The notes under the pieces were generated by a model that ran no database searches, was not told where the DNA came from, and saw only the letters and a list, made by a program, of their open reading frames with translations. A DNA stretch of 64,000 nucleotides from Bacillus sp. FJAT-52991 (GTDB taxonomy: Bacteria; Bacillota; Bacilli; Bacillales; Domibacillaceae): contig NZ_CP147404.1 of NCBI RefSeq assembly GCF_037201805.1, positions 3,578,501 through 3,642,500 on the forward strand, in the 5' to 3' direction. This document shows, in pieces, positions 34,499 through 45,263 of the stretch (positions within the stretch are counted from its first letter, which is position 1; each line of letters opens with the position of its first letter). The translations under genes were made by a program, and so were the position numbers.

Positions 34499-35689
34499 TT
34501 ACATGACTCCTTCAGTCGTCAGTACAACCGTTACAGTTTCCTTTTTACCCTCTCGATAGAAAGTCACTTCCATTTTATCGCCGACTTCTTTATTCGTATA
34601 CATATATTTACGAAGTTCTAAAACATCGTTGACTTCTTGGTCATCTAGTTGGACGATAACGTCTAGTTCTTGTAAGTTTGCCTTAGATGCCGGTGATTCT
34701 GGTAAAACTTGTTCAATCATGGCACCATCTGTTACACCTTCAGGCAATTTTAATGTTTGTTGTTGGTGATAAGCAGGAATTTCGTTTACATTTCGCAGTT
34801 GAACACCCATAGATGGACGTTTCACTTTTCCGTATTTTTCTAAGCTATCAATGATTGGCATAGCATAATTGATCGGAATCGATAATCCGATACCTTCCAC
34901 CGCTTGCTGAGCGATTTTCATGGAATTGATGCCGACTACTTGACCGGAAATATTAACAAGTGCACCACCGCTATTTCCTGGGTTAATGGCTGCATCTGTT
35001 TGCAATACTTCTGCTTGCCAATCGATCGCACCATCTCCGTTAATATCAACAGGGATCGTTCGCTCTAGTCCAGAGACAATTCCTTGTGTCACCGAACCAG
35101 AAAACTCAAGACCTAGTGGATTCCCGATTGCCATGACAGGTTCACCAATTTTCAATGCATCGGAATCTCCAAATTCAGCTACGTCTGTCACTTTTTTTCC
35201 GTCGATTTCGATAACTGCTAAATCAGTCCAAATATCACTTCCACTAAGTTTTGCGGGTACTTTAGTTCCATCAGCTAGTGAAACTTCTAACTTTTCAGCA
35301 CCTTCAACAACATGATTATTCGTTACAATGAATGCTTTACCTCCCGCTTTTTTATAAATGACTCCAGAGCCTGTTCCTGCGGGTTGAGCCTCTCCACCTT
35401 GCCAAAAGTTACCCGATTGAATATTCGTGATACCTACAACGGCATTTTTCACTTCATCAACTGCTTTTGTTACATCAGTTGTGACATCTAATGAAACGCT
35501 TTCCGTTTTCACTGGTGATTTCGTCGTTTCTTGGCCATCTTCATCAGCAATATTTGATACAGCAAAGACGGTTATTGCAGCACCTACAATCAAGCCCGCC
35601 AAACTTGCTAGAAAGTAGCCGCTTTTTTTGGGGCCGTTCGAATTCCTTCCTGTTCTTCCGTGATCATCATAATAACCCAAATACCTCAC
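34499..35689 (-). CDS. htrC: HtrA-type membrane-anchored serine protease (HtrC/YyxA)
   Basis: The 396-residue protein has a short cytoplasmic N-terminus, one membrane helix (about 27-45), a trypsin-like protease domain and one PDZ domain. The triad is visible: His in TNNHVVEG near residue 124, Asp in TDLAVIEID near 154 and Ser in NPGNSGGALVN near 239. It acts outside the membrane in protein quality control. It follows the wal operon as in Bacillus subtilis but is separated from walJ by a terminator, so it has its own promoter. Confidence 0.95.
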   Translation of the reverse strand: MRYLGYYDDHGRTGRNSNGPKKSGYFLASLAGLIVGAAITVFAVSNIADEDGQETTKSPVKTESVSLDVTTDVTKAVDEVKNAVVGITNIQSGNFWQGGEAQPAGTGSGVIYKKAGGKAFIVTNNHVVEGAEKLEVSLADGTKVPAKLSGSDIWTDLAVIEIDGKKVTDVAEFGDSDALKIGEPVMAIGNPLGLEFSGSVTQGIVSGLERTIPVDINGDGAIDWQAEVLQTDAAINPGNSGGALVNISGQVVGINSMKIAQQAVEGIGLSIPINYAMPIIDSLEKYGKVKRPSMGVQLRNVNEIPAYHQQQTLKLPEGVTDGAMIEQVLPESPASKANLQELDVIVQLDDQEVNDVLELRKYMYTNKEVGDKMEVTFYREGKKETVTVVLTTEGVM

Positions 35690-35773
35690 CCTTTACTATT
35701 GATGTTATGATTATTTTCCCCATTAAAAAAATTATAACGCTTCCTATGGAAAATTCAATTAATATGCAAAGTG

Positions 35774-35824
35774 AACAAAATAAACCGCCTTTAATAAGAA
35801 ACCCCTATTAAAGACGGTTTATTC
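35774..35824 (-). terminator. Terminator of the wal operon
   Basis: AATAAACCGCCTTTAATA and TATTAAAGACGGTTTATT pair with one mismatch around AGAAACCCC. On the minus strand it directly follows the walJ stop and is followed by TTTTG. Confidence 0.85.
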
Positions 35825-35827
35825 CAC

Positions 35828-36619
35828 TTATAATTCAGTTAAAATTGTTGGCGTTTTTGGATCAGTATCGAGCAATTCAAATTGCTCACCCACTGGCATA
35901 TCTTTCTTTTCGAGTGTTTGGGTCACACTCATTTTTGCCAAATCTTTCATATTATTGTCTTGACTTAAGTGAGCAAGGTAAATACGTTTCGTTCGGTCAC
36001 CAATGACATCACACATCGCCAGTGCCGCATCTTCATTAGACACGTGGCCAAAATCACCCAATATTCGGCGTTTAATGCTCCATGGATAGCGACCCATTCG
36101 TAGCATTTGGACATCGTGGTTGCTTTCAAATACGTAGGCATCCGCGTCTTTAATGATGCCCTTCATCCGATCACTAACATAGCCTGTATCTGTGATTAAT
36201 ACCAGCTTTTTGCCTTGATAATGAAACACATAAAACATTGGCTCTGCTGCATCGTGTGAAACGCCGAAGGATTCAATACTTAAGCCATTAAAGCTTTGAA
36301 CTGTTTCCATTTCAAAGCTGAATTTCTGTTCGGTATCCACTTTCCCGATGAGCCCGTCCATCGCTTGCCACGTTTTTTCATTAGCATAGATCGGCAGCTT
36401 ATACTTTCTAGCTAGCACCCCGATCCCTTTGATGTGATCACTATGTTCATGGGTGACTAATATCCCTGATAAATTTTTGATATCCCGATCAATAGAAGAG
36501 AACAATGACTCCATTTGTTTGCCGCTTAAACCAGCGTCTACTAAAAAGGAGTGTCCATCTGCCTCTACGTAAAACGCATTTCCTGTGCTCCCACTCGCTA
36601 GCACACTAAAATGCAACAT
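35828..36619 (-). CDS. walJ: MBL-fold exonuclease-like protein WalJ (YycJ)
   Basis: This protein of 263 residues has the metallo-beta-lactamase pattern [31 protein letters not shown] and LITDTGYV, with the late His motifs in ESNHD and YLAHLSQDN. YycJ proteins have 5' exonuclease activity and affect coordination of cell division and DNA replication. The ATG at 36617-36619 is chosen because GGAG lies eight bases upstream; a GTG at 36628 would overlap that ribosome site. It is the last gene of the wal operon. Confidence 0.94.
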   Translation of the reverse strand: MLHFSVLASGSTGNAFYVEADGHSFLVDAGLSGKQMESLFSSIDRDIKNLSGILVTHEHSDHIKGIGVLARKYKLPIYANEKTWQAMDGLIGKVDTEQKFSFEMETVQSFNGLSIESFGVSHDAAEPMFYVFHYQGKKLVLITDTGYVSDRMKGIIKDADAYVFESNHDVQMLRMGRYPWSIKRRILGDFGHVSNEDAALAMCDVIGDRTKRIYLAHLSQDNNMKDLAKMSVTQTLEKKDMPVGEQFELLDTDPKTPTILTEL

Positions 36620-36639
36620 CGTTTTCACTCCATTTATTT

Positions 36640-37428
36640 TTAAGCACCTGTTTCGTTTTTGTAAATCGTTCCGTCTAATGCATTGACATAAACTTGTTCG
36701 ACTTTGCCATTATTTTTTATTTCAAAGTACCAAGTAGGGGAAAGAACTTGTGCCTCTGTTACCTTGACAACCGTATAATAGCCAAGCTCAATATCTGATA
36801 TTTCACTGTTCTGTTTAATAAGCCCATTTTTATATAGATTTTGAATTACTTGAAAGGCTTGAATGATCGTTTCCTTCTGATCATTTTCCTCTACTTGCCC
36901 TAAAAGTGTTTGCTTATACATGGTAATCTCTCCATTATCATTCAAGAGAATTTCAAGTCTGCCATTAGTATTTTCAAACAACTTTTTATTATCGACGTGC
37001 TGATAGAAAATGGCTTTTTTCTTCTTTTCATCCATGCCCCAATAGCGGTATTCTTCTCCATGAACGACATGGTTGTTCACAAAAGAGCGGAGATCATTGA
37101 CTTTATCTTCCCCTAACGGTACAGGCTTTTGCAATTTACTAGAAACAATCATTTGACTATCGGATAGCTGGATTTGCTGATCATTTAGCTTTTCAAACTC
37201 TTTTTTCGAAAATTTTTTCGGTTTAGCTGTAATGATCGCTGCTTTTGTGACGTCGTTAGGTAATTCTTTATATTCAATATTGTACTCTTTCAGCTTTTCT
37301 TCAATGGGCTCTTCTTTCATGGCGACATATTGATTGGCACGATCTTTGTTGAAAAACATGATAAGCAGGAAGATGTTCAAAATTAGAAAAACAGCAATAA
37401 ATATTGATTTTGTTTTACTCCAATCCAT
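36640..37428 (-). CDS. walI: WalRK regulatory membrane protein WalI (YycI)
   Basis: From the ATG at 37426-37428 (GGAGG nine bases upstream) the product has 262 residues: [10 protein letters not shown], one membrane helix (about 8-27) and an extracytoplasmic domain. With WalH it forms a complex that modulates the WalK kinase in the membrane. The start overlaps the end of walH by 14 bases, indicating coupling. An open frame further upstream to 37548 lies inside walH and is not supported. Confidence 0.95.
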   Translation of the reverse strand: MDWSKTKSIFIAVFLILNIFLLIMFFNKDRANQYVAMKEEPIEEKLKEYNIEYKELPNDVTKAAIITAKPKKFSKKEFEKLNDQQIQLSDSQMIVSSKLQKPVPLGEDKVNDLRSFVNNHVVHGEEYRYWGMDEKKKKAIFYQHVDNKKLFENTNGRLEILLNDNGEITMYKQTLLGQVEENDQKETIIQAFQVIQNLYKNGLIKQNSEISDIELGYYTVVKVTEAQVLSPTWYFEIKNNGKVEQVYVNALDGTIYKNETGA

Positions 37429-38746
37429 GAACAGTATCCTCCGTTCCTTCATTCCATAAAAGTTTCTTCCAATGTCCATCGTATTTATAAAACCACGCTG
37501 GCTCAAGAACGAGAATTTTATCGGTTTGTGGGTCATGATGTAAATCATAGCCTACCACCATATCCTCTAATAGCTTTAAATCAAAGTTTTTCTGCTGTTT
37601 CACTTGATTGAAAGCTGCTGACCCATCTTGCAATTTCACCTCATCAGCCTCAGAAGGAATTGAAATATCTAATGTGAAGTACGGTCGATCATATTGATAA
37701 ATTTGTTCCTTATTCCAATTTTGTTTAATTTCTGCCATACCCTGCTCATTAAAAACTGGCTGACCGTCAATAAATAACCGATAGCTAATTTGCGGAGAGC
37801 CTGGTGTCGCTTCAAATAAACGGTATTGATCAGTCCAACCGCTATGTTCATTGACAAAATTAATGCTTCTATCAATTAACCCATGTAGTTCCCCGCTACG
37901 TACAGCTTCTGGTTCCTTGGCGGGATTGACGTATTCAATCGTCTTGCTTTCATAATTTACTTCCATTAAACTCGAGCCATCTGTATACTCTTCACCTTCT
38001 GGCTTCGTCCCTTTTCTTACAATGCTTGGATCTGTAAATAATGCATCTTTAAATTTGACGGTATCAATATCATCTGGATAGTATTTATATCTCATCAAAG
38101 AAGATGAACCTTCTGGTAAAAATAGCTGACGGTCATCCTCTAATTCCTTAGACAAATAAACATCCCATTTAGGAGCTTGATTCGAATAATTTCTTTTAAA
38201 TGCACCTAATGTAGCTGACGAAACTTGACTTTCAAACACGAGCCGTTCGTTCATTGATACAAAATAAACGTTCGTTTTTTTATCTTTTGTATTCATCCGG
38301 CTAATCACTATTCGATCAAAAACAGCATTGGGAACTTTTTGATCGTGAAATGACCATAATGTATTGATTGTATAGAAGGGAATAAATGTTGGAAATACCA
38401 ATTCCATTTTATTACTTCCATATACTAATTGATCAAATTCTTTATCAGTGATTGTACTTGAAATATTTTTCGGCTCATTAAATGTCCATTTTTGCAGTTC
38501 TTTCATCATATTATCGATCTCTTTTTCATTCGTTGTACCAAAATGGCGGTCTCCATCATGGTACAACACTTTAGATGGCTTAATGAGGTCAACTGCTTCC
38601 CGCGTTTCACCAATAGACACTTCATGGATGTAATCATCTTCAATGGTTTCTAAACTCGGTTGATAATTCCAGATGCTTAACGTCAAAAGAATGCTAGTAA
38701 AGACCAGCGCGACTAAAACAATATTTTTGATGTGTTCATAGTTCAT
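37415..38746 (-). CDS. walH: WalRK regulatory membrane protein WalH (YycH)
   Basis: The 443-residue protein starts MNYEHIKNIVLVALVFTSI with a single N-terminal membrane helix and a large extracytoplasmic domain of the YycH fold. It restrains WalK together with WalI in Bacillus subtilis. The ATG at 38744-38746 overlaps the walK stop as ATGA; a TTG two codons earlier is less likely. It is the third gene of the operon. Confidence 0.95.
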   Translation of the reverse strand: MNYEHIKNIVLVALVFTSILLTLSIWNYQPSLETIEDDYIHEVSIGETREAVDLIKPSKVLYHDGDRHFGTTNEKEIDNMMKELQKWTFNEPKNISSTITDKEFDQLVYGSNKMELVFPTFIPFYTINTLWSFHDQKVPNAVFDRIVISRMNTKDKKTNVYFVSMNERLVFESQVSSATLGAFKRNYSNQAPKWDVYLSKELEDDRQLFLPEGSSSLMRYKYYPDDIDTVKFKDALFTDPSIVRKGTKPEGEEYTDGSSLMEVNYESKTIEYVNPAKEPEAVRSGELHGLIDRSINFVNEHSGWTDQYRLFEATPGSPQISYRLFIDGQPVFNEQGMAEIKQNWNKEQIYQYDRPYFTLDISIPSEADEVKLQDGSAAFNQVKQQKNFDLKLLEDMVVGYDLHHDPQTDKILVLEPAWFYKYDGHWKKLLWNEGTEDTVHGLE

Positions 38747-40566
38747 AACCAATCATCCTCTTGAGATAGCTCATATGGAAGCGTAAGGAAAATGGTTGTT
38801 CCTTTACCTTCTACACTAGTCGCCCAAATATCGCCATCATGTGCGACGACAATTTCCTTAGCGATCGCAAGCCCTAATCCCGTACCGCCCATTTTTCGAG
38901 TTCTAGCACGATCTACTCGATAAAAGCGTTCGAAAATCCGTTCAAGATTTTTCTTCGGAATCCCCATTCCTTGGTCACGGACACTAACAACAATAGCATT
39001 CGATTGTTCCTCCACCTTAAACGTAAGCTGGCCTCCTTGTGGAGAGTATTTCAAGGCGTTAGAAATAATATTATCCAGTACCTGTGTTAACTTATCAGTA
39101 TCAATCTCCACATAAATCGGATATTTAGGTAGCTGCCTCTTAAATGTGACATCTTGAGATTTTGTCATTTCAAATCGATCAATAATTCGATTATAAAATT
39201 TTGTGAAATTCACTTCTTTTTTCGTTAACTGAAAATCACGGCTGTCAAATTTAGATAGCTGCAATAAGTCGTTCACAAGTCGGATCATTCGCTCTGTTTC
39301 GGTCTGTGTTACTTCTAGAAAATGAGGAGCAATATCAGGATCTTGCCAAGCTCCATCTGCTAATGCCTCTAAATAACTTCTCATTGTCGTCAATGGCGTC
39401 CTCAATTCATGAGAAACATTAGCCACAAATTCACGACGATCGGCTTCAATTTTTTCTTGTTCTGTAATGTCATGAAGAACGGTAATTAATCCATTCACAA
39501 AACCAGTATCTTTTTGAATAACAGAAAAGTTGGCACGTAAAATATACGGTCCTTCTTCATTACTGTAATCTAATATCACCGAATCTTGTTCATTCAGTAA
39601 ATCTTCAAATGAATATTCTTCCTCTAAACCAAGCAATGATGTAATCGACTGAGAAATCACTGTTTCACGTGAAACATTTAATAGCTTAGCTCCTGGTTCA
39701 TTAATTAGAATAACGCGGCCTCTCCGGTCGGTTGCAATTACCCCATCTGTCATATAGGACAGAACTGATGACAACTTTCTTTTTTCTCCCTCCGTAGTAG
39801 CCTGAGCTTCCTGAAGTCGCTTCGTTAAATTATTAAACGTGACCGCTAACTCACCGATCTCATCTTGCCCATACACTTTCACCTTTCGAGAAAAATTTCC
39901 TTTTCCAAGCGCGACAGCTTGACGACGCATATCCGTGATCGGACGGGTAATTGTACGAGCTAACAGCACACCTAGAATAGCCGTTACCCCTAGAGCAAGC
40001 GCAGTTGCAGAAAATAAGATTTCATTAATTTCATCCATTTGTGCGAACACATTCTCGACTTTTCCAACTAAATAAATCGCACCGATCACTTCTCGATTCG
40101 AAATGATTGGAGATGTTAACACCCAAACACGCTTATTCGTTTGCTCATCGACATACATCTTATCTTCTTCTGCTCCAACAGAAAGCGTCCTCTTCACTGA
40201 GATCTCTGTTGTTCTTTGGCCGATCGTTCCTTGTTTCGTCGGATCAGATGTTCCAATAATTCGACTACGAGCATCAATGACCCGCACTTCCGCAATATCA
40301 GGAGCTGAAAAATCCTCTAATATTTTTTGGATATCCTGCTCCAGCGTCGGCATATCCGCCGTTCGCTCTTTCAACATTTCTTCCCTTAAATTGTACTCAA
40401 GCAAATTCACTCGCTCTTGCAAAGAGCTTTTAAAATTTGTGACGAGTTTCTGCTCTAATTCATTGACAAAATAAACGCCAATAATTTGCATAGCGAATAA
40501 AATGAGCAGTACATAAATTAATACAAACTTTAATTGTATCGAACGGAAAAAACCCACTTTTTTCAT
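38743..40566 (-). CDS. walK: Essential cell-wall sensor histidine kinase WalK (YycG)
   Basis: The 607-residue kinase has two membrane helices (about 13-33 and 183-203) flanking an extracellular Cache/PAS-like domain, then HAMP, PAS, HisKA and ATPase domains. The H-box is FVANVSHELRTPLT with the phospho-His near residue 386, and N, G1, F and G2 boxes (DNIISNALKYS, VRDQGMGIPKKNLERIFERFYR, GTGLGLAI) are intact. It phosphorylates WalR to control peptidoglycan hydrolases. A perfect parS site lies within the coding sequence at 39661-39676. It begins six bases after walR. Confidence 0.97.
   Translation of the reverse strand: MKKVGFFRSIQLKFVLIYVLLILFAMQIIGVYFVNELEQKLVTNFKSSLQERVNLLEYNLREEMLKERTADMPTLEQDIQKILEDFSAPDIAEVRVIDARSRIIGTSDPTKQGTIGQRTTEISVKRTLSVGAEEDKMYVDEQTNKRVWVLTSPIISNREVIGAIYLVGKVENVFAQMDEINEILFSATALALGVTAILGVLLARTITRPITDMRRQAVALGKGNFSRKVKVYGQDEIGELAVTFNNLTKRLQEAQATTEGEKRKLSSVLSYMTDGVIATDRRGRVILINEPGAKLLNVSRETVISQSITSLLGLEEEYSFEDLLNEQDSVILDYSNEEGPYILRANFSVIQKDTGFVNGLITVLHDITEQEKIEADRREFVANVSHELRTPLTTMRSYLEALADGAWQDPDIAPHFLEVTQTETERMIRLVNDLLQLSKFDSRDFQLTKKEVNFTKFYNRIIDRFEMTKSQDVTFKRQLPKYPIYVEIDTDKLTQVLDNIISNALKYSPQGGQLTFKVEEQSNAIVVSVRDQGMGIPKKNLERIFERFYRVDRARTRKMGGTGLGLAIAKEIVVAHDGDIWATSVEGKGTTIFLTLPYELSQEDDWL
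39661..39676. promoter_or_regulatory. parS site inside walK
   Basis: TGTTTCACGTGAAACA is a perfect 16-bp parS palindrome, the binding site of Spo0J (ParB), which nucleates partition complexes near the origin. The coding frame reads through it without disruption. Confidence 0.93.
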
Positions 40567-40572
40567 GTATGA

Positions 40573-41283
40573 TTACTCCTGTTCAGGATTACGCAAGTAG
40601 TAGCCTACCCCTCTTCTCGTTACAATCCAAGATGGGTGACTCGGATTATCCTCAATTTTTTCACGCAAGCGGCGAACGGTGACGTCCACTGTACGAACAT
40701 CTCCATAATAATCATAGCCCCAAACCGTTTGCAACAAATGCTCCCTTGTCATCACTTGCCCAATATGTTTTGCTAAGTAATGAAGCAATTCAAACTCGCG
40801 ATGAGTAAGCTCAATCGTTTCTCCACGCTTAGATACCGTATAAGCATCAGGGAGAATCGTCAATGTGCCTACTGTAATTTCATTTGTATCGTCCTCTTCC
40901 TCCGCTGGGGCAGGGGCAGCCTGGTGGCGACGTAAATTTGCCTTCACCCGAGCAATCAATTCCCTTGTACTAAATGGCTTCGTTACATAATCATCCGCGC
41001 CTAGTTCAAGGCCAAGCACTTTATCAATTTCCGAATCTTTAGCTGTTAGCATCACGATTGGCATTTCATATTTCTTTCTTACTTCACGACACACTTCCAT
41101 TCCATCCCGTCCCGGAAGCATAATATCCAATAAAATCAAGTCCGGCTGCACTTCTTCTACCATCTCTACAGCCTGATCTCCATCGTACGCACAATGAACT
41201 TCATAGCCTTCCTTTTTTAAGTTAAATTGCAAAATATCTGCAATTGGCCTTTCATCATCTACAACTAATATTTTTTTTTGCAT
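40573..41283 (-). CDS. walR: Essential response regulator WalR (YycF)
   Basis: The 236-residue OmpR-type regulator has a receiver domain with phospho-acceptor Asp53 ([10 protein letters not shown]) and the acidic pair DD at 9-10. After a short acidic linker (PAPAEEEDD) comes a winged-helix domain with [15 protein letters not shown] and [13 protein letters not shown]. It controls autolysins and is essential in Bacillus and Staphylococcus. It heads the walRKHIJ operon, which ends at the terminator near 35800. Confidence 0.97.
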   Translation of the reverse strand: MQKKILVVDDERPIADILQFNLKKEGYEVHCAYDGDQAVEMVEEVQPDLILLDIMLPGRDGMEVCREVRKKYEMPIVMLTAKDSEIDKVLGLELGADDYVTKPFSTRELIARVKANLRRHQAAPAPAEEEDDTNEITVGTLTILPDAYTVSKRGETIELTHREFELLHYLAKHIGQVMTREHLLQTVWGYDYYGDVRTVDVTVRRLREKIEDNPSHPSWIVTRRGVGYYLRNPEQE

Positions 41284-41670
41284 TCCGATCTCCTCTTTTC
41301 TTCAAAAATCAAAAAATATCTATCATCAAATTATTCAGTGAAGAGGTTGTTCCTTTATTTTATCATAAGAAAACACCGATTTCTGCCACCTTTTATTTAC
41401 TCCTAGCAGAGCAAAAAGGACTGACCCCAAATAATAATATCTACTATTTTAAAAGAGAAAATCCTCTTCATTGAGATATTCTTATGGATGTCAGACCCTT
41501 TAAGAGACTTTTCTCTCAACATCAATACCACATCTATTAACTGTATCATGAACAACGACCTTTTTCATCCTTTAATAGTAAATATGAATATATACCCAAA
41601 TATCCTTATGTATGTTTTCTTTCACAAAAAAAACACCGCGAGAGTTATAATCGTCGCGATGCTTCTTTGA
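41284..41670. other. Intergenic region upstream of walR and downstream of the tRNA array
   Basis: This 387-base stretch must hold the walR promoter on the minus strand. I see AT-rich sequence and no gene with a ribosome site, no strong hairpin and no RNA family. Confidence 0.5.
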
Positions 41671-41743
41671 TGGCTCAGGACGGAATCGAACCGCCGACAC
41701 ATGGATTTTCAGTCCATTGCTCTACCAACTGAGCTACTGAGCC
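41671..41743 (-). tRNA. tRNA-Phe(GAA)
   Basis: The minus strand folds as a 73-nt cloverleaf with acceptor GGCTCAG/CTGAGCC, D arm AGCTCAGTTGGTAGAGCA, anticodon loop CTGAAAA (GAA) and T arm GGTTCGATTCC. CCA is not encoded in full. It is the last tRNA of the array. Confidence 0.97.
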
Positions 41744-41883
41744 AAACTAATATGTAGTTAACAAAAGACTGAGCGGCCACCAAAGAGGTTACTCTTAGAA
41801 GTCATGGCCGACTAATAAGAAAATAGGATTCATTAAAAAGTAAACGATTCAAAGTAAACGATTCAAAGTAAATGATTCATTTA

Positions 41884-41960
41884 TGGCGGTCCGGACGGGA
41901 CTCGAACCCGCGACCTCCTGCGTGACAGGCAGGCATTCTAACCAACTGAACTACCGGACC
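41884..41960 (-). tRNA. tRNA-Asp(GTC)
   Basis: The minus strand gives a cloverleaf with acceptor GGTCCGG/CCGGACC, anticodon loop CTGTCAC (GTC), T arm GGGTTCGAGTCCC and an encoded CCA at 41884-41886. Confidence 0.97.
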
Positions 41961-41993
41961 ATAAATATAGGTTAATTTTATTTAAATAAAACT

Positions 41994-42068
41994 TGGTGAC
42001 CCGTACGGGATTCGAACCCGTGTTACCGCCGTGAAAGGGCGGTGTCTTAACCGCTTGACCAACGGGCC
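41994..42068 (-). tRNA. tRNA-Glu(TTC)
   Basis: Cloverleaf on the minus strand, 5' end GGCCCGTTGGTCAAGCGGTT, anticodon loop CTTTCAC (TTC), T arm GGGTTCGAATCCC, with encoded CCA at 41994-41996. Confidence 0.97.
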
Positions 42069-42079
42069 ATTCCATAAAA

Positions 42080-42155
42080 TGGTGAGCCATGAAGGACTCG
42101 AACCTTCGACCCTCTGATTAAAAGTCAGATGCTCTACCAACTGAGCTAATGGCTC
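42080..42155 (-). tRNA. tRNA-Lys(TTT)
   Basis: Cloverleaf on the minus strand, 5' end GAGCCATTAGCTCAGTTGG, anticodon loop CTTTTAA (TTT), T arm AGGTTCGAGTCCT and encoded CCA. It is the first tRNA of the Lys-Glu-Asp-Phe array downstream of purA, the same order as trnY of Bacillus subtilis, as I recall. Confidence 0.97.
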
Positions 42156-42365
42156 GAAACACTGTTTGTTGCTAACAACGTTGTTAATATTATCACAGGG
42201 TTCTAACTCTGACAATAGCTTTTTAAAAAATATGTCGAAAAAAGTTTATTAATAGAAAAAGAGCTTGTTGGATCATCTTTTCTAAAAGGAAATAGCCTAC
42301 CTATTAAAACGGCAGACTGCTTGAAGATCAAAGAAACAGATAGAACATCGAAGAACGAGCTAAAA

Positions 42366-42400
42366 TACAAAAAAACGGCTTCTCCTTTTCGAGAAGCCGG
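42366..42400 (-). terminator. Terminator of purA
   Basis: CGGCTTCTC (42376-42384) and GAGAAGCCG (42391-42399) form the stem; on the minus strand TTTTTTTG follows. Confidence 0.88.
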
Positions 42401-42411
42401 TGCTTTTTGTA

Positions 42412-43704
42412 TTATCCTTGCGCCCAAACGCTGCGAACAACGTTTGTTTGGTTGCGGTCTGGTCCTACAGAGAACGTAGACAATGAAATACCTGTCAATT
42501 GAGATACTCGCTCTAAGTAGTGACGAGCATTGGCAGGAAGCTCATTTAATGTTTTGCAGCCAGTGACATCTTCTGTCCAGCCTGGAAGCTCTTCATAAAT
42601 TGGTGTACATTCAGCTAAAATGTTCAAGTTTGCTGGATATTCTTCAATGACTTGATCTTTGTAACGGTAAGCAACACAGATTTTTACTGTTTCAATACCT
42701 GTCAGTACATCGATAGAGTTAAGAGAAAGATCCGTTAAACCGCTGACACGACGAGCATGTCGAACAACAACGCTGTCGAACCAACCAACGCGGCGTGGAC
42801 GGCCAGTTGTCGTACCGTACTCGCGGCCTACTTCACGAATTTGGTGGCCAATTTCATCATGAAGTTCTGTCGGGAATGGGCCATCTCCTACGCGGCTAGT
42901 ATACGCTTTTGCTACACCGACAACGTGGTTGATTTTCGTTGGGCCTACACCAGAACCGATCGTTACACCACCAGCTACTGGGTTAGAAGATGTAACGAAT
43001 GGATATGTACCTTGGTCGATATCCAACATCACACCTTGAGCCCCTTCAAATAATACGCGACGACCTTCATCTAATGCGTCGTTTAAAACAACAGATGTGT
43101 CACAAACGTATTGTTTAATTTGTTGACCGTACTCATAGTACTCGTCAAGAATATCTTCAATCTTGAAGCCTTCTGTCTCATAGAAGCGCTCAAGCAAACG
43201 ATTTTTCTCTTCTAAGTTGCGAGTTAGTTTTTCTTCAAATGCTTTGCGATCTAAAAGGTCTGCCATGCGGATGCCGATGCGTGCTGCTTTATCCATGTAA
43301 GCTGGGCCAATTCCTTTTTTCGTTGTACCGATTTTGTTATCGCCTTTGCGTGCTTCTTCTACTTCATCAATTTTCAAATGATAAGGAAGAATGACATGAG
43401 CACGGTTACTGATGCGCAAGTTATCTGTAGAAACATTTTGATCATGTAAATATTTTAATTCTTGAATTAACGCTTTAGGATCTACAACCATCCCATTGCC
43501 GATCACGCAAATTTTATCTTTATAAAAGATACCTGATGGAATTAAATGCAATTTGTACGTAACACCGTTAAATTTAATTGTGTGGCCTGCGTTGTTACCA
43601 CCTTGATAACGCGCTACTACTTCTGCATTTTCTGAAAGGAAATCAGTGATTTTCCCTTTTCCTTCATCGCCCCATTGTGTTCCTACTACTACTACTGACG
43701 ACAT
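42412..43704 (-). CDS. purA: Adenylosuccinate synthetase PurA
   Basis: From the ATG at 43702-43704, nine bases after GGAGG, the protein has 430 residues, the standard length. It begins [21 protein letters not shown], containing the GTP-binding loop and catalytic Asp, followed by GGNNAGHTI and the GTT-rich region. It converts IMP, aspartate and GTP to adenylosuccinate, the committed step to AMP. An upstream extension to 43752 covers the ribosome site and is rejected. It is followed by its own terminator and the tRNA array. Confidence 0.98.
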   Translation of the reverse strand: MSSVVVVGTQWGDEGKGKITDFLSENAEVVARYQGGNNAGHTIKFNGVTYKLHLIPSGIFYKDKICVIGNGMVVDPKALIQELKYLHDQNVSTDNLRISNRAHVILPYHLKIDEVEEARKGDNKIGTTKKGIGPAYMDKAARIGIRMADLLDRKAFEEKLTRNLEEKNRLLERFYETEGFKIEDILDEYYEYGQQIKQYVCDTSVVLNDALDEGRRVLFEGAQGVMLDIDQGTYPFVTSSNPVAGGVTIGSGVGPTKINHVVGVAKAYTSRVGDGPFPTELHDEIGHQIREVGREYGTTTGRPRRVGWFDSVVVRHARRVSGLTDLSLNSIDVLTGIETVKICVAYRYKDQVIEEYPANLNILAECTPIYEELPGWTEDVTGCKTLNELPANARHYLERVSQLTGISLSTFSVGPDRNQTNVVRSVWAQG

Positions 43705-43832
43705 GTATAAGCACCTCCGAAGGGTCCGTAAATTTCTTTTTATATGAAGCACGTTTTATTTTAACAGGTTAAAGTAAAAGAAGTCAAACGTGAAACACGA
43801 ACATTATGTTATATTTTTTGGTATTTGTTCGT

Positions 43833-43869
43833 AAAAAAATACCAGCAGTTTTTCGCTTAAACTGCTGGT
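43833..43869 (-). terminator. Terminator after dnaC
   Basis: ACCAGCAGTTT (43841-43851) and AAACTGCTGGT (43859-43869) form a perfect stem, followed on the minus strand by ATTTTTTT. Confidence 0.9.
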
Positions 43870-43881
43870 TTTTAATATATG

Positions 43882-45231
43882 TCATCCGGTTTCATCAAAC
43901 CGCCGTTCCAAGTTAACAAACTTATTATATTCCTTCACAAAAGCTAGCTGAACCGTACCTACAGGACCATTACGCTGTTTAGCAATAATGATTTCGATAA
44001 TATTCTTATTCTCGGATTCTTTATCATAATAATCGTCTCGATATAAAAAGGCAACAATATCCGCGTCCTGCTCAATCGATCCAGACTCTCGAATATCAGA
44101 CATCATTGGACGCTTATCTTGCCGCTGCTCTACGCCACGAGATAGCTGCGAAAGAGCAATAACGGGCACTTCGAGTTCACGGGCGAGCGCCTTTAATGAA
44201 CGGGAAATTTCCGATACTTCCTGCTGACGGTTCTCACCAGAGCGACCGCTACCTTGAATAAGCTGCAAGTAATCAATTAAAATCATGCCAAGCCCTTGCT
44301 CCTGCTTTAAGCGACGGCATTTCGAACGAATTTCACCAATGCGCACACCTGGTGTATCATCTATATAAATCCCTGAATTAGACAAACTGCCCATCGCCAT
44401 CGTCAGCTTGCGCCAATCTTCATCAGTGAGTGAACCTGTCCGCAAGTTTTGAGCATTAATATTCCCCTCAGCACAAAGCATCCGCATCACAAGCTGTTCG
44501 GCCCCCATCTCGAGGCTAAAGATCGCGACATTTTCATCCGTTTTCGTTGCCACGTTTTGCGCTATATTTAAAGCAAAAGCGGTTTTACCGACAGATGGAC
44601 GAGCCGCTACAATAATTAAATCATTGCGTTGAAAGCCAGCTGTCATGCTGTCAAGATCGGCAAATCCTGTTGGAATCCCAGTTACATCACCTTTGCGATT
44701 ATGCAGCATTTCAATGTTGTCATACGTGCGTACAAGAACATCTTTAATATTATGAAAGGCACTCGTATTTTTTCGTTGAGCCACCTCCATAATGCTTTTT
44801 TCTGCTTCGCTTAGTAACGCTTCTACTTCATCTTCCCGACTATAGCCTTCTTGAGCAATATGGGTCGCTGTGCGAATTAATCGACGCAAAAGCGATTTTT
44901 CTTCAACAATTCGAGCATAATATTCGATATTAGCCGCTGTCGGAACAGATTCAGCCAATTCGGTTAAATAGATGACGCCGCCGACATCTTCTAAATCTTT
45001 AATAGCCGCTAGCTCTTCCGTCACGGTCACTACATCAACCGCTTTGCCGTCATCGTTCAGCTTCAGCATATGATTATATATTTTTTGATGGGCGGTACGG
45101 TAGAAATCTTCTGGTATCAAAATCTCAGAAGCAACCGTTAAAGCGGATGGCTCTAAGAAAATGGCTCCAAGAACAGCCTGTTCCGCTTCAATACTTTGCG
45201 GCGGAATTCGATCAGTCATAACATCGCTCAT
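43882..45231 (-). CDS. dnaC: Replicative DNA helicase (DnaB family, DnaC in Bacillus)
   Basis: The 449-residue hexameric helicase has the N-terminal domain starting RIPPQSIEAEQAVLGAIF and a RecA-like ATPase domain with Walker A RPSVGKTAFAL near residue 208-216 and Walker B MILIDYLQL. The arginine-finger region near KEYNKF is present. It unwinds DNA at the fork with DnaG primase. It follows rplI, with a terminator between them, as in other Bacillaceae. No intein or insertion is seen. Confidence 0.97.
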   Translation of the reverse strand: MSDVMTDRIPPQSIEAEQAVLGAIFLEPSALTVASEILIPEDFYRTAHQKIYNHMLKLNDDGKAVDVVTVTEELAAIKDLEDVGGVIYLTELAESVPTAANIEYYARIVEEKSLLRRLIRTATHIAQEGYSREDEVEALLSEAEKSIMEVAQRKNTSAFHNIKDVLVRTYDNIEMLHNRKGDVTGIPTGFADLDSMTAGFQRNDLIIVAARPSVGKTAFALNIAQNVATKTDENVAIFSLEMGAEQLVMRMLCAEGNINAQNLRTGSLTDEDWRKLTMAMGSLSNSGIYIDDTPGVRIGEIRSKCRRLKQEQGLGMILIDYLQLIQGSGRSGENRQQEVSEISRSLKALARELEVPVIALSQLSRGVEQRQDKRPMMSDIRESGSIEQDADIVAFLYRDDYYDKESENKNIIEIIIAKQRNGPVGTVQLAFVKEYNKFVNLERRFDETG

Positions 45232-45263
45232 CGCTTACCTCTCCCTTAAAGAAAAATCTCGTT

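Noticed and set aside
43781-43800. Fourth parS-like site upstream of purA
   Set aside because: Only the left half TGTTTCACGT is present on the minus strand; the right half does not match.
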